A DNA stretch of 41,365 nt from an uncultured Bacteroidales bacterium (GCA_902799985.1 CADCCR010000024.1:1-41365); one strand, 5' to 3'; positions 7,835-16,527 are shown, numbered from the stretch's first letter. Notes: generated by a model not told the origin, from the letters alone. Numbers and translations are program-made.

Positions 7835-9620
7835 AGCGACCCCTCTCCGTCTCCCCCGAGGGGGAGTGAATGTCGCCGCAAAGGAAGCCTCCCCTCGGGT
7901 TATGCGAACGGCCACCCTGCTGAGGCAGATATACTTTGGCCTTCATGCTGGAGGGCAGGCTCACCGACATACGGCCGTCGGCCAGGCGGACCGTGACGGG
8001 ACCCTTTGGCGTCGGCACCTGGCACGCTGCTTCGCCGAGGCTGCCGGGCTGCGGACGGATTTCCACCACATCGAAGCCGGGAGCCAGCGGACGCACACCC
8101 ATCAGGCGGAAGGGGATAATGTTGGCAGGTGCAGCACCCCAGGCATGGTTCCAGTCCTGATTGGGTTTCCAACGGTTGCCCCAAGCCTCCATCGTGATGG
8201 TGGAACCCTCTCGGAGCATGTTTGCCCAGCTGCGGTCGCTCTGGCTGGTCAGCAGGGCAAGGGCCGCATCGGGCTGATTCAGGTCGTAGAGTGCATCGAG
8301 CAGGAACTGAGCGCCATAGACGCTGCAAGCCATGCCGCGCGACACGATGTGACGGGCCACGGACTGGCGGTACTGCTCGGGCACGAGGTGGAACACCGCG
8401 GCGAACATATTGGCATGCAGCGAAGCATGATTTGTGCCCATTCCATCGACATAAATGCCCCTCTCGGCATCGAGGAAGGCACGGTTGAAAGTGTCGCGGA
8501 ACCGACGGGCGTAGGCCGCAAGCTCCTTTGCCTCTGCCTTCCTGCCAATAGCCGCGAACATCTGCGCCAGACGACTCACGGCAGCATAGTGATAGGCATT
8601 GACCACGGTATTGAAGTCGGTGTAGACATAGCCATCGTCCTCGCCGCCTTGTCCCTCGGCAAGGCCCAGCGTGCCCGAATGCGGCCAGTCGACGATGTCG
8701 CGGAGCGGCTCGCCCCGATGGATGGAGCCGAGCACCTCGCGGGTCTGTCCGCGGCGTGTCGTGATGAGTCCCGTTGTGCTGTCGCGCAGAGCCATCAGCG
8801 TGTGGGCCCGCAAGTCGTCGGCATATTGCGAGATGAGCTGCGTGTCGCCCGTGTAGAGATAGTCGTACCAGGCTATCAGCACCATCTGCAGACTCCATTC
8901 GGTAGGCCAGGTGGGATGGTCGATGAGGTAGGCGAAGGTACGTCGCGCCACGTCGTAGCGGCTGTCCGTAGCATAGTGGCAGAGCTGGTTTATCAGGGCG
9001 TCGGCCTCGTACGGGGTGCGTTCGCGGTCGCCATCCACATGGAAGCCCGAGAAGGAGGTGGCTTTGATGCTGTAGCGGCAAAGCTCCCACACAGCATTGA
9101 GCACGCTGTCGCTCGAAAGGAAGCTGGCCGCTTCGTCGTCGAACGGCACGTTCACGGCTATCCGGACCACATCGTTCGTCGTCAAGCCTCCCCTGCGACC
9201 TTCCACCTCAACATAGCGGAATGGCATCACCTCCCCCACGTCGTCCGGCATGCGGATGGCTGTTCCGCTGGTGTTGCGTCCGTCCTTCGGGATGTCGGGA
9301 CGATAGGTGTGTGTGCCTTCGCGCAGCGGCACGACGACCATCCGATAGCGTTTGGAGCCGCCCGGAGCCCTGTCCACACGGCCGTCGCGGACGCATTCGC
9401 CCAAGTGAAGTCGGAGCGTGTCGCCTGCCGAGAGCGCTCTTGCCGTTATCTCAATCTGTCCGAAGGCTGCCCGGCCGAAGTCGGCCATGACGTTGCCATC
9501 GGGCAGCACGACAAGTCTGCTGGCAGGCTGGCGCGTCTGTTCCAGCACGACGGGCGACATCTGTGCCCGTGCGCTTCGGGCTACCAGCGCGATGAGAAGA
9601 AGTAGAATCCACCTGTTCAT
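7683..9620 (-). CDS. GH78-like alpha-L-rhamnosidase, secreted, with array-derived C-terminal tail
   Basis: 645 residues with an N-terminal signal peptide (MNRWILLLLIALVARSARAQ). A beta-sandwich region (to ~160) is followed by an (alpha/alpha)6 catalytic region. The motif GDRERTPYEADALINQ (~residue 198) corresponds to the GH78 segment carrying the general acid; EWSLQM, NHASLHANMF and WNHAWGAAPANII are further family-like landmarks. Role: release of alpha-L-rhamnose from pectic or other glycans. The start overlaps the stop of the patatin frame (ATGA), so the two are co-transcribed. After about residue 575 the frame runs through a palindromic element (7851-7866) and into the 22-bp array, so the last ~60 residues are not family sequence. 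The original stop was probably lost or displaced. Confidence 0.82.
   Translation of the reverse strand: MNRWILLLLIALVARSARAQMSPVVLEQTRQPASRLVVLPDGNVMADFGRAAFGQIEITARALSAGDTLRLHLGECVRDGRVDRAPGGSKRYRMVVVPLREGTHTYRPDIPKDGRNTSGTAIRMPDDVGEVMPFRYVEVEGRRGGLTTNDVVRIAVNVPFDDEAASFLSSDSVLNAVWELCRYSIKATSFSGFHVDGDRERTPYEADALINQLCHYATDSRYDVARRTFAYLIDHPTWPTEWSLQMVLIAWYDYLYTGDTQLISQYADDLRAHTLMALRDSTTGLITTRRGQTREVLGSIHRGEPLRDIVDWPHSGTLGLAEGQGGEDDGYVYTDFNTVVNAYHYAAVSRLAQMFAAIGRKAEAKELAAYARRFRDTFNRAFLDAERGIYVDGMGTNHASLHANMFAAVFHLVPEQYRQSVARHIVSRGMACSVYGAQFLLDALYDLNQPDAALALLTSQSDRSWANMLREGSTITMEAWGNRWKPNQDWNHAWGAAPANIIPFRLMGVRPLAPGFDVVEIRPQPGSLGEAACQVPTPKGPVTVRLADGRMSVSLPSSMKAKVYLPQQGGRSHNPRGGFLCGDIHSPSGETERGRFRKRLVLISEAPRAYFGSASCLFQKRLVLIANYPREVCPLSTLSLLTSHA
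7851..7866. repeat. GC-rich palindrome, dispersed-element copy A
   Basis: CTCCCCC-GA-GGGGGAG forms a 7-bp stem, flanked by a cccctctccgt tract. Similar palindromes with a neighbouring ggggtc/gagggtc motif occur at 10641-10718, 12160-12250 and 38393-38412, all inside coding frames. Confidence 0.55.
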
Positions 9621-10393
9621 AAGAAGTCTTTTATAGTCTGAATCATGTCCTCGCCCGTTTGCTGGCCCATGCCATAGACGTGGCGCATCTTCGCCTCCTT
9701 CTGCTCGGTGCGGCCGATGGGCAGGGTGTCTTGCGGACAGATAAGCAGGATGTTGCCGCGTCGCTCTTGCTCGTCGAGGTAGGAAAGCTCGTCGTTGTAC
9801 ATCAGGTGGCGGCGGCTCATGGCCTGGACGATGGCCGGATAGCGGCGCATAAAGAGGTGAAAGAGAGGCATCAGCTTCGTCCGCCGCTTGAAGAAGCCCT
9901 TGGGTTGCGTCAGGATGACCACGTTGCGGTCGAAGCCCTGGCCTTGGAAGTAACGCAACGGGATGGAGTCGCTGATGCCGCCATCGAGCAGAAGATGTCC
10001 GCCCAGACTGACGGGGCGCGACACAAGCGGCATGGAGGCGGAGGCACGAATCCAGTCCAGTCCCTCGTCGTCCATGTCGTCGATGCGGTGATAGACGGGT
10101 TCCCCTGTCTCGACATCCGTGCAGACCACATGAAACTCGGCCGGGTCGTTGATGAAGGTATCGAAGTCGAACACGTCAAGCTCATTGGGCAAGGTGTGGT
10201 AGCTGAACTCTGCCCCGACGAGGTCGCCCGTGCGAAGCAGGGAGCGCAGCCCCATGTAGCGGGGGTCGTCCTTGAAGCGGATGTTATAGCGCAGCACGCG
10301 TCCCAGCTGGTGCGACTTGTAGTTGCAGCCGAACGTCGCGCCCGCCGAAACACCCACAATACCGTCGAAGCGGATGCCATGCTCCAGCATCAC
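9617..10393 (-). CDS. Patatin-like phospholipase, 5'-truncated (probably non-functional)
   Basis: 258 residues. The nucleophile elbow GVSAG (Ser16) and the catalytic-dyad motif DGG (Asp137 in LLLDGGISDSIP) are intact, as is RASASMPLVS. Patatin-family relatives begin about 20 residues earlier with a Gly-rich oxyanion-hole segment (form GLVLEGGGMRG). That segment is missing: directly upstream of the codons for QDVMLEHG the frame meets a stop inside the 7-bp array at 10399-10426, and no good ATG or ribosome site exists (the first possible start is a GTG at 10393). The gene therefore appears beheaded at the array. Its stop overlaps the rhamnosidase start. The opposite side of the junction holds the promoter of the divergent helicase gene. 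Confidence 0.75.
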   Translation of the reverse strand: MMLEHGIRFDGIVGVSAGATFGCNYKSHQLGRVLRYNIRFKDDPRYMGLRSLLRTGDLVGAEFSYHTLPNELDVFDFDTFINDPAEFHVVCTDVETGEPVYHRIDDMDDEGLDWIRASASMPLVSRPVSLGGHLLLDGGISDSIPLRYFQGQGFDRNVVILTQPKGFFKRRTKLMPLFHLFMRRYPAIVQAMSRRHLMYNDELSYLDEQERRGNILLICPQDTLPIGRTEQKEAKMRHVYGMGQQTGEDMIQTIKDFL

Positions 10394-10398
10394 ATCCT

Positions 10399-10426
10399 GA
10401 ACTATAAGCTATGAACTATGAACTAT
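10399..10426. repeat. 7-bp-period array (gaactat) at the patatin/helicase junction
   Basis: Four contiguous units (gaactat, aagctat, gaactat, gaactat) lie between the truncated patatin frame and the helicase promoter box. Confidence 0.75.
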
Positions 10427-10432
10427 TTTTCG

Positions 10433-10440
10433 TACCTTTG
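10433..10440 (+). promoter_or_regulatory. -7 promoter box TACCTTTG for the helicase gene
   Basis: A TAnnTTTG match ends 8 bp before the ATG at 10449, which implies a very short leader. A -33 TTTG is not evident; the array occupies its place. Confidence 0.5.
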
Positions 10441-10448
10441 CGCCCGAT

Positions 10449-12518
10449 ATGAAGAACTTTAACGAATTAGGGCTTGCCGAACCTTTGTTGCAAGCCATTG
10501 AAGAACTGGGATACGAGCACCCGATGCCCGTGCAGGAAGAAGTGATTCCGCACCTGCTGAACAATGACACTGACCTTGTAGCCTTGGCACAGACAGGCAC
10601 AGGCAAAACCGCTGCTTATGGCCTGCCGCTGCTGCAAAGGACCCTCTCTAACTCTCCCTTAAAGGGCGAGGACTCGGGAAATGACACCCTCCCTTTAAGG
10701 GAGGGCCGGGGTGGGTCTGCCCTCATCCTCAGTCCTACACGCGAACTCTGCCTGCAGATAGCGGACGACCTGGAAGGTTTCAGTAAGTATCTGCCCGAAG
10801 TGAACATCCTGGCCGTCTATGGCGGCACGAACATCGAGCCGCAGATACGTGCCCTCAAGCACGGAGCCGACATCATCGTGGCTACGCCAGGCCGACTGAT
10901 GGACTTGATGAAGCGCGGCGTGGCCGACCTCTCCAAGGTGCAATACGTTGTGCTCGACGAGGCTGACGAGATGCTTTCGATGGGCTTCCAAGAGGACCTC
11001 GACAGCATCCTCGCAGGCATCCCCAGCGAGCACCGCACGCTCCTCTTCAGCGCCACGATGAGCAAGGAGATTGAGCGCATAGCACAAAACTACCTGACCG
11101 ATGCCACACAGATACAGGTGGGCAGCCGAAACGAAGGGGCCGAGAACGTGAACCATATTTATTATATGGTACACGCGCGCGACAAGTACCTTGCCCTCAA
11201 ACGCGTCGTCGACTTCTACCCGCGCATCTATGCCATCATCTTCTGCCGCACACGATTGGAAACGCAGGAGGTGGCGGACAACCTTATCCGCGACGGCTAC
11301 AATGCAGACGCACTCCATGGCGACCTCTCGCAGCAGCAGCGCGACCTGACGATGCAGCGCTTCCGCCGCCATCGCATTCAGCTCCTCGTGGCAACGGACG
11401 TGGCAGCTCGCGGACTGGACGTCGATGACCTGACGCACGTCATCAACTACGGTATGCCGGACGACGTGGAATACTACACGCACCGCTCCGGCCGTACGGG
11501 TCGCGCCGGCAAGAAGGGCACGAGCATCTGCATCATCGGCATGCGCGAACGCAGCAAGATAAAGCAGATAGAAAAGGAGATACAGAAGACCTTCGAGCAA
11601 GGCACGCTGCCCGAGCCTCGCGACATCTGCACCAAACAGCTCTACCATGTCATCGACGAGATAGAGCGTGTGGTGGTGGACGAAGAAGAGATTGCTCCCT
11701 TTATGGACGAGGTGCAGAAGCGCTGGGCATGGCTCGACAAGGACGACCTCATTCGCCGCGTCCTCTCGCGCGAGTTCGGTCGATTCCTCCAGTACTACGC
11801 CAATGCGCCCGAGATAGAGAACCCCAAGGAACAAGGGACAGGAAGCAAGGGACAAGGAGCACGGGGCAAAGGACGTCAGGCTGAGGAAGGCTACGTCCGC
11901 CTCTTCCTGAATGTCGGCAAGATAGACGGCATGTATGCCCGCGAGATTATCGGCATGCTCAACAAGAATGTGCAGGGCGACAAGGTGGCCGTCGGTCGCA
12001 TCGACCTGATGAAGAGCTTCTCGTTCATCGAAGTGAAGCAGGACGACCTCAGCCGCGTCATGAAGGGACTGAAGCACGGCGTGACGGTCAAAGGTCGCAG
12101 CGTGGTCTGCGACGTGGCAGCCCCCTCCCCCAGCCCATCCTCCGAGGAGAAAGACCTTCCCCGACCCTCCCTTAAAGAGAGGGAGAAAAAAGCCACGCCT
12201 CGTCCGCTAAGAAAGTCCTCCCCCTCTAAGGGGGACTCAGAGAGGGTCCGCCCTTCCCGCGAGGAACGTGGCTACACAGAGCCTCGCGGCAAGGAGACAT
12301 TCCCGACTTCAGCGAAGAAGGCTGGGCAAGAAGAAAACCAAAAAAGAAAAAGTAACAACAAACGGAAGAATCAGAGTACTCAGAGTATTCGGAATCTTCA
12401 GAGTTCTCAGAGCATTCAGAGTACTCAGAGCATTCAGAGTACTCAGAGCATTCGGAATCTTCAGAGTACTCAGAGCATTCAGGACAATCATATTAATCGG
12501 AATAATCAGAGAAGCTAA
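10449..12518 (+). CDS. DEAD-box RNA helicase with DbpA-type RNA-binding domain and inserted repeats
   Basis: 689 residues. Helicase motifs in order: Q-motif region (PMPVQEEVIP), AQTGTGKT (47-54), PTREL (~96), TPGRL, DEAD (170-173), SAT (~201), ARGLDV and HRSGRTGRAG (~345). A DbpA-like RNA-binding domain spans about 478-556 (GYVRLFLNVGKIDG). It probably remodels RNA in ribosome assembly or cold adaptation. Odd features are four in-frame repeats: residues 65-90 between motif I and Ia (palindromic element), ~461-476 (7-bp purine array), ~571-604 (palindromes) and 639-688 (9-bp array giving S-I/T-Q triplets). The core motifs remain intact, so the enzyme may still work. The stop overlaps the start of the peptidase gene by one base (TAATG). 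Confidence 0.9.
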   Translation: MKNFNELGLAEPLLQAIEELGYEHPMPVQEEVIPHLLNNDTDLVALAQTGTGKTAAYGLPLLQRTLSNSPLKGEDSGNDTLPLREGRGGSALILSPTRELCLQIADDLEGFSKYLPEVNILAVYGGTNIEPQIRALKHGADIIVATPGRLMDLMKRGVADLSKVQYVVLDEADEMLSMGFQEDLDSILAGIPSEHRTLLFSATMSKEIERIAQNYLTDATQIQVGSRNEGAENVNHIYYMVHARDKYLALKRVVDFYPRIYAIIFCRTRLETQEVADNLIRDGYNADALHGDLSQQQRDLTMQRFRRHRIQLLVATDVAARGLDVDDLTHVINYGMPDDVEYYTHRSGRTGRAGKKGTSICIIGMRERSKIKQIEKEIQKTFEQGTLPEPRDICTKQLYHVIDEIERVVVDEEEIAPFMDEVQKRWAWLDKDDLIRRVLSREFGRFLQYYANAPEIENPKEQGTGSKGQGARGKGRQAEEGYVRLFLNVGKIDGMYAREIIGMLNKNVQGDKVAVGRIDLMKSFSFIEVKQDDLSRVMKGLKHGVTVKGRSVVCDVAAPSPSPSSEEKDLPRPSLKEREKKATPRPLRKSSPSKGDSERVRPSREERGYTEPRGKETFPTSAKKAGQEENQKRKSNNKRKNQSTQSIRNLQSSQSIQSTQSIQSTQSIRNLQSTQSIQDNHINRNNQRS
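10641..10718. repeat. Palindromic dispersed element inserted in frame in the helicase core (copy B)
   Basis: Near-perfect palindrome CCCTCCC-TTTAA-GGGAGGG at 10687-10705, preceded by a related imperfect one (ctcccttaaagggcgag) and followed by ccggggtgggtc. Encodes residues 65-90 of the helicase, where relatives usually have a short loop leading directly into the ALILSPTREL segment. Confidence 0.65.
11828..11875. repeat. 7-bp-period purine array in frame in the helicase
   Basis: Seven contiguous 7-bp units (ggaacaa, gggacag, gaagcaa, gggacaa, ggagcac, ggggcaa, aggacgt) encode EQGTGSKGQGARGKG in the linker before the RNA-binding domain. A related array lies in the transglutaminase-like gene at 38416-38508. 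Confidence 0.75.
12160..12250. repeat. Two palindromic elements in frame in the helicase tail (copies C1, C2)
   Basis: CTCCCTTAAAGAGAGGGAG at 12167-12185 and a GTCC...CCCCCTCTAAGGGGGAC hairpin at 12215-12236, with a following agagggtc motif. Same type as copies A, B and D; here they fall in the disordered tail. Confidence 0.55.
12365..12508. repeat. 9-bp-period array encoding the helicase C-terminus
   Basis: About sixteen contiguous 9-bp units (cagagtact, cagagcatt, cggaatctt and variants). Since 9 is a multiple of 3 the protein shows a three-residue period, S-I-Q / S-T-Q / N-L-Q. The helicase stop lies 8 bp further on. Confidence 0.8.
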
Positions 12519-14659
12519 TGAAAAAGATAATCCTTTGCGCCCTTTGCGCTATTTCACTCTTTTCCCGTGCCGACGAAGGCATGTGGATGCTGAACAACAT
12601 CGACCCCAAGACGGCAAAGGCCATGCGTAGCCTCGGACTCAAGCTCAAGCCCGACCAGCTCTACAGCACCGAGCATGCCAGCCTCAAGGACTGCGTGGTG
12701 GACTTCGGCGACTTCTGCTCGGGCGTCGTAGTGAGCCGCGACGGACTGGTCTTCACCAATCACCACTGCGGATACGGTGCCATCCAGAAGCTCTCAACGC
12801 CGGAGGACGACATCCTCACGAACGGCTTCGTGGCACATGAACGCAGCGAGGAACGTCCTGCCGAAGGGCTCTTCGTGAAGTTCCTGCAACGCACCGAGGA
12901 CTGCACCGAACGCATCGTGCAGGCCCTCAACGGTGTCTATGCGGCACACCCCGGAGAATCCATCACAGAGCTCGACTGGCAATACACCGACAGCATCATG
13001 GGAGCCGTGGAAAAGGAATTGCGTCTGGACAACCCGGGCCTGGACTGCGTAGTCAGAGCTTACTATGAGAACAATGCCTTCTACGCAAGCTTCTACAAAG
13101 TCTATCGCGACATACGCCTCGTCTTCACGGCAACGGAAACGCTGGGCAAGTTCGGCGGCGACACCGACAACTGGATGTGGCCGCGCCAGACGTGCGACTT
13201 CAGCGTCTTCCGCATCTATGCCGACAAGGACGGAGAGCCTGCCGACTACAGCGAGGAGAACGTGCCCCTCCATTGCGACAACTACGCCCGCATAGCTACC
13301 AAAGGCTACCGCAGCGGCGACTTCTGCATGACCGTCGGCTACCCAGGCAGCACCAGCCGATACATGAGCTCGTGGGGCATCGACGAACGTGTGAACGCCA
13401 GCAACATCAGCATCATACAGGTGCGCGGCAAGAAGCAGGAGGTGTGGAAGCGCTTCATGGATGCCGACCGCGCCGTTGGCATCAAGTATGCCAGCAAATG
13501 GGCCGGCAGCAGCAACTACTGGAAGAACAGCATCGGCATGAACAAAGCCATTGCCGACCTCGGTGTCATCGCTCAGAAGCAGCGCCTTGAGGAAAGGATT
13601 CGGGGCTGGTACGGAGGCCGCAAGGACCTTAGCGACCGCTTCGGAACGATGTTCGGCAAGCTCGAGAAGGCATACACCGGACGGCGCGACGACGTCTATG
13701 CGATGGGCTTCTTCCGCGAGACCTTCGCCAGAGGCATCGAGCTTTACCGCGTTGCCAACATGCTGAACATGATGCCGCAGGATGCCGACAGCACCGAGGC
13801 AGCCCGGGTGCGCAGCCACATGGAGGCATTCTTCAAGGACTATGATGCCCGACTGGATGAGGCAACGATGGCTGCTCTGCTCCGCAACTACCGCGAACAG
13901 GTGAAGGAACGTCGCTACTGGCCTGATTGCTATGCCACCATCGACAGCCTCTACGGAGGCGACGAAGCGGCTTACGCACACGATGTCTTCGCCCGAACCA
14001 TCTGCACAGACATCTCTGCCGTGGACAAGTTGCTTGCCGACAGCACGCTGCGCGACACCGACCCTGCCCTGCTCTACGCCGCAGGCATCCCAACGAAGAT
14101 GCAGGAGATAGCAGGCAGCAGCCGCGACGCTTCGTCCATCATCGATTACAACGAGCACCTGCTCACCCAGGCTCTGCTCGAGATGGAGCAGGAACAGCCG
14201 CACTACAGCGATGCAAACTTCACCATGCGCCTCTCCTATGGATACATCCAGGACTACACAGCAAGCGGTCAGCACTACCAGTACTACACCAACGCTCAGA
14301 GCCTGCTCGACAAGGCCGCCAAGCAAAACGAGATAGAAGACTACAAGCTGGAGGACGACATCGTTGCCTTAATGAAGAAAGGCGACTGGGGACGCTATGC
14401 CGACCGCAAGACGGGCGACATGCACCTGTGCTTCCTCTCGAACAACGACATCACGGGCGGCAACTCCGGCTCGCCGATGTTCAACGGCAAAGGCGAGCTG
14501 CTCGGTCTGGCCTTCGACGGCAACTGGGACGCCATGTCGGGCGACATCTCGTTCGACAGCAACCTGCAGCGATGCATCGGCGTCGATGTCCGTTTCATGC
14601 TCTTCATCATCGACAAATGGGGCAAAGCCGACAACCTCATCAAGGAACTCTCGCGCTGA
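12518..14659 (+). CDS. dpp7: S46-family dipeptidyl peptidase, DPP7 type
   Basis: 713 residues with a signal peptide (MKKIILCALCAISLFSRA) and the full S46 layout. Catalytic His lies in TNHHCGYG (82/83), Asp in GDTDNWMWPR (D217) and Ser in GGNSGSP (S650). The residue 18 positions after the Ser is Gly668 (in FDGNWD). In this family Gly at that site goes with DPP7, which prefers hydrophobic P1 residues, while DPP11 carries Arg for acidic P1. So this is probably a periplasmic enzyme cutting dipeptides from the N-termini of peptides with hydrophobic second residues, feeding amino-acid fermentation. The ATG overlaps the helicase stop by one base, and no separate promoter is seen. Confidence 0.92.
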   Translation: MKKIILCALCAISLFSRADEGMWMLNNIDPKTAKAMRSLGLKLKPDQLYSTEHASLKDCVVDFGDFCSGVVVSRDGLVFTNHHCGYGAIQKLSTPEDDILTNGFVAHERSEERPAEGLFVKFLQRTEDCTERIVQALNGVYAAHPGESITELDWQYTDSIMGAVEKELRLDNPGLDCVVRAYYENNAFYASFYKVYRDIRLVFTATETLGKFGGDTDNWMWPRQTCDFSVFRIYADKDGEPADYSEENVPLHCDNYARIATKGYRSGDFCMTVGYPGSTSRYMSSWGIDERVNASNISIIQVRGKKQEVWKRFMDADRAVGIKYASKWAGSSNYWKNSIGMNKAIADLGVIAQKQRLEERIRGWYGGRKDLSDRFGTMFGKLEKAYTGRRDDVYAMGFFRETFARGIELYRVANMLNMMPQDADSTEAARVRSHMEAFFKDYDARLDEATMAALLRNYREQVKERRYWPDCYATIDSLYGGDEAAYAHDVFARTICTDISAVDKLLADSTLRDTDPALLYAAGIPTKMQEIAGSSRDASSIIDYNEHLLTQALLEMEQEQPHYSDANFTMRLSYGYIQDYTASGQHYQYYTNAQSLLDKAAKQNEIEDYKLEDDIVALMKKGDWGRYADRKTGDMHLCFLSNNDITGGNSGSPMFNGKGELLGLAFDGNWDAMSGDISFDSNLQRCIGVDVRFMLFIIDKWGKADNLIKELSR

Positions 14660-14782
14660 TAACTCACATCTTTCCATCACTTACCAGCTCAGAAGACCTC
14701 TCATAAATGCCAAGTACGCTTCGCAAAAAAGCAAACAAAGGCAAATAAATCGCCCTGCGGAATTAAAAAATCAAAAGGCGGC

Positions 14783-14813
14783 TTTCCCATGTCGAAAGAA
14801 AATTGTAACTTTG
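14783..14813 (+). promoter_or_regulatory. Promoter of pckA (TTTC, 19 bp, TAACTTTG)
   Basis: The -7 box TAACTTTG (14806-14813) fits TAnnTTTG; TTTC at 14783-14786 is one base from the -33 TTTG at 19 bp spacing. The leader to the ATG at 14894 is about 75 nt and A-rich. Confidence 0.65.
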
Positions 14814-14893
14814 CACCCGCAAAAAGCAGGATACAAGGTAAAAAGCTTAAAGGAAAATCAAAATAACATCAATAAATTTCAACAACAATCAAC

Positions 14894-16448
14894 ATGGCAA
14901 CATTAGACTTGACAAAGTATGGCATCACCGGCAGCACCGTGATTGCCCACAACCCTTCCTATGAGTTCCTCTTCGAAGAGGAGACAAAGGCTGGACTCAC
15001 CGGCTTCGACAAAGGCCAGAACACCGAGCTCGATGCAGTGAACGTAATGACTGGTATCTACACCGGCCGCAGCCCCAAGGACAAGTACATCGTGATGGAC
15101 CAGAAGTCAAAGGACACCGTTTGGTGGACCTCCGAGGAGTACAAGAACGATAACCATCCCATGAGCGAAGAGGTTTGGGCAAAGGTTAAGGCCATCGCCG
15201 TGAAGGAACTCTGCAACAAGAACCTGTACGTGGTCGACGCATTCTGCGGTGCCAACGAAGGCACACGTCTGCGTGTCCGCTTCATCGTGGAGGTAGCTTG
15301 GCAGGCACACTTCGTAAAGAACATGTTCATCCAGCCCACAGCAGAAGAGCTGGAGAAGTTCGAGCCTAACTTCGTCATCTACAACGCCAGCAAGGCTAAG
15401 GTGGAGAACTACAAGGAACTCGGCCTCAACAGCGAGACTTGCGTTGCCTTCAACGTAACAAGCCGCGAACAGTGCATCATCAACACATGGTACGGCGGCG
15501 AGATGAAGAAGGGTATGTTCTCCATGCAGAACTACTACCTGCCCCTCGACGGCATCGGGCCTCTCCGGCACAGGTAAGACAACCCTCTCTACCGACCCGA
15601 AGCGTCTCCTCATCGGCGACGACGAGCACGGATGGGACGACGAGGGCGTCTTCAACCTCGAAGGCGGCTGCTACGCCAAGGTCATCAACCTCAGCAAGGA
15701 GAACGAGCCCGACATCTACGGCGCCATCAAGCGCAACGCCCTCCTCGAGAACGTAACCGTTGATGCTAACGGCAAGATTGACTTCGCCGACAAGAGCGTC
15801 ACCGAGAACACACGCGTCAGCTACCCCATCGAGCACATCGAGAAGATTGCCAAGAAGGTGAACGGCAAGAGCGCAGGTCCCGACGCCAAGAACGTCATCT
15901 TCCTCAGCGCCGACGCATTCGGTGTACTGCCTCCCGTCAGCATCCTCACTCCCGAGCAGACGAAGTACTACTTCCTCTCTGGCTTCACAGCTAAGCTTGC
16001 AGGCACAGAGCGCGGCATCACAGAGCCCACTCCCACCTTCTCTGCTTGCTTCGGCCAGGCATTCCTCGAGCTGCATCCCACAAAGTACGCTGAGGAACTC
16101 GTGAAGAAGATGGAGAAGAGCGGTGCTAAGGCTTACCTCGTCAACACAGGTTGGAACGGCACAGGCAAGCGCATCTCAATTCCCGACACACGCGGCATCA
16201 TCGACGCTATCCTCGACGGCAGCATCCTGAAGGCTCCCACAAAGAAGATTCCTTTCTTCGACTTCGAAGTGCCCACAGCTCTGCCCAACGTCAATCCCGC
16301 CATCCTTGACCCCCGCGACACATACGCCGAGGCAAGCATTTGGGAAGAGAAGGCAAAGGATCTCGCTGCCCGCTTCATCAAGAACTTCAAGAAGTACGAA
16401 GGCAACGAAGCCGGCAAGGCTCTCGTCGCTGCAGGTCCGAAGCTGTAA
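14894..16448 (+). pseudogene. pckA: ATP-dependent phosphoenolpyruvate carboxykinase, frameshifted by an internal deletion
   Basis: The enzyme interconverts oxaloacetate plus ATP and phosphoenolpyruvate plus CO2. Here the frame from 14894 ([10 protein letters not shown]) is family-like up to LPLDGI at 15556, then shifts and stops at 15577. The remainder, from [16 protein letters not shown] (15558 onwards, one frame over) to AGPKL at 16448, is also fully family-like; an in-frame ATG for it occurs only at 15858. Relatives have about 19 residues between GI and GLSGTGKT (form ASMHCSAN...VAVFF); here a single base is left, so about 56 nt are missing. That segment carries the His metal ligand of the MHCSAN motif, so frame repair alone would not restore activity. 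It is either a real pseudogene or an assembly error. The P-loop and DDEHGWDD metal/nucleotide motif are retained in the second half. Confidence 0.9.
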
Positions 16449-16508
16449 AGCAACTGGGCCTACAGCAACGAACATCCTTGCTCGTCGCTGCAGGTCCGAA
16501 GCTGTAAA
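16422..16508 (+). repeat. 28-bp direct repeat of the pckA 3' end
   Basis: The last coding bases and stop of pckA (16422-16449, beginning ctcgtcgctgcaggtccgaa) recur exactly at 16481-16508, 59 bp apart, in the 3' untranslated region. Confidence 0.85.
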
Positions 16509-16527
16509 TCTATATTTACATACAAAA

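Noticed and set aside
14894-15577. Programmed ribosomal frameshift in pckA
   Set aside because: About 19 conserved residues including a metal ligand are absent at the junction, and no slippery sequence is seen, so a shift could not rebuild the enzyme.
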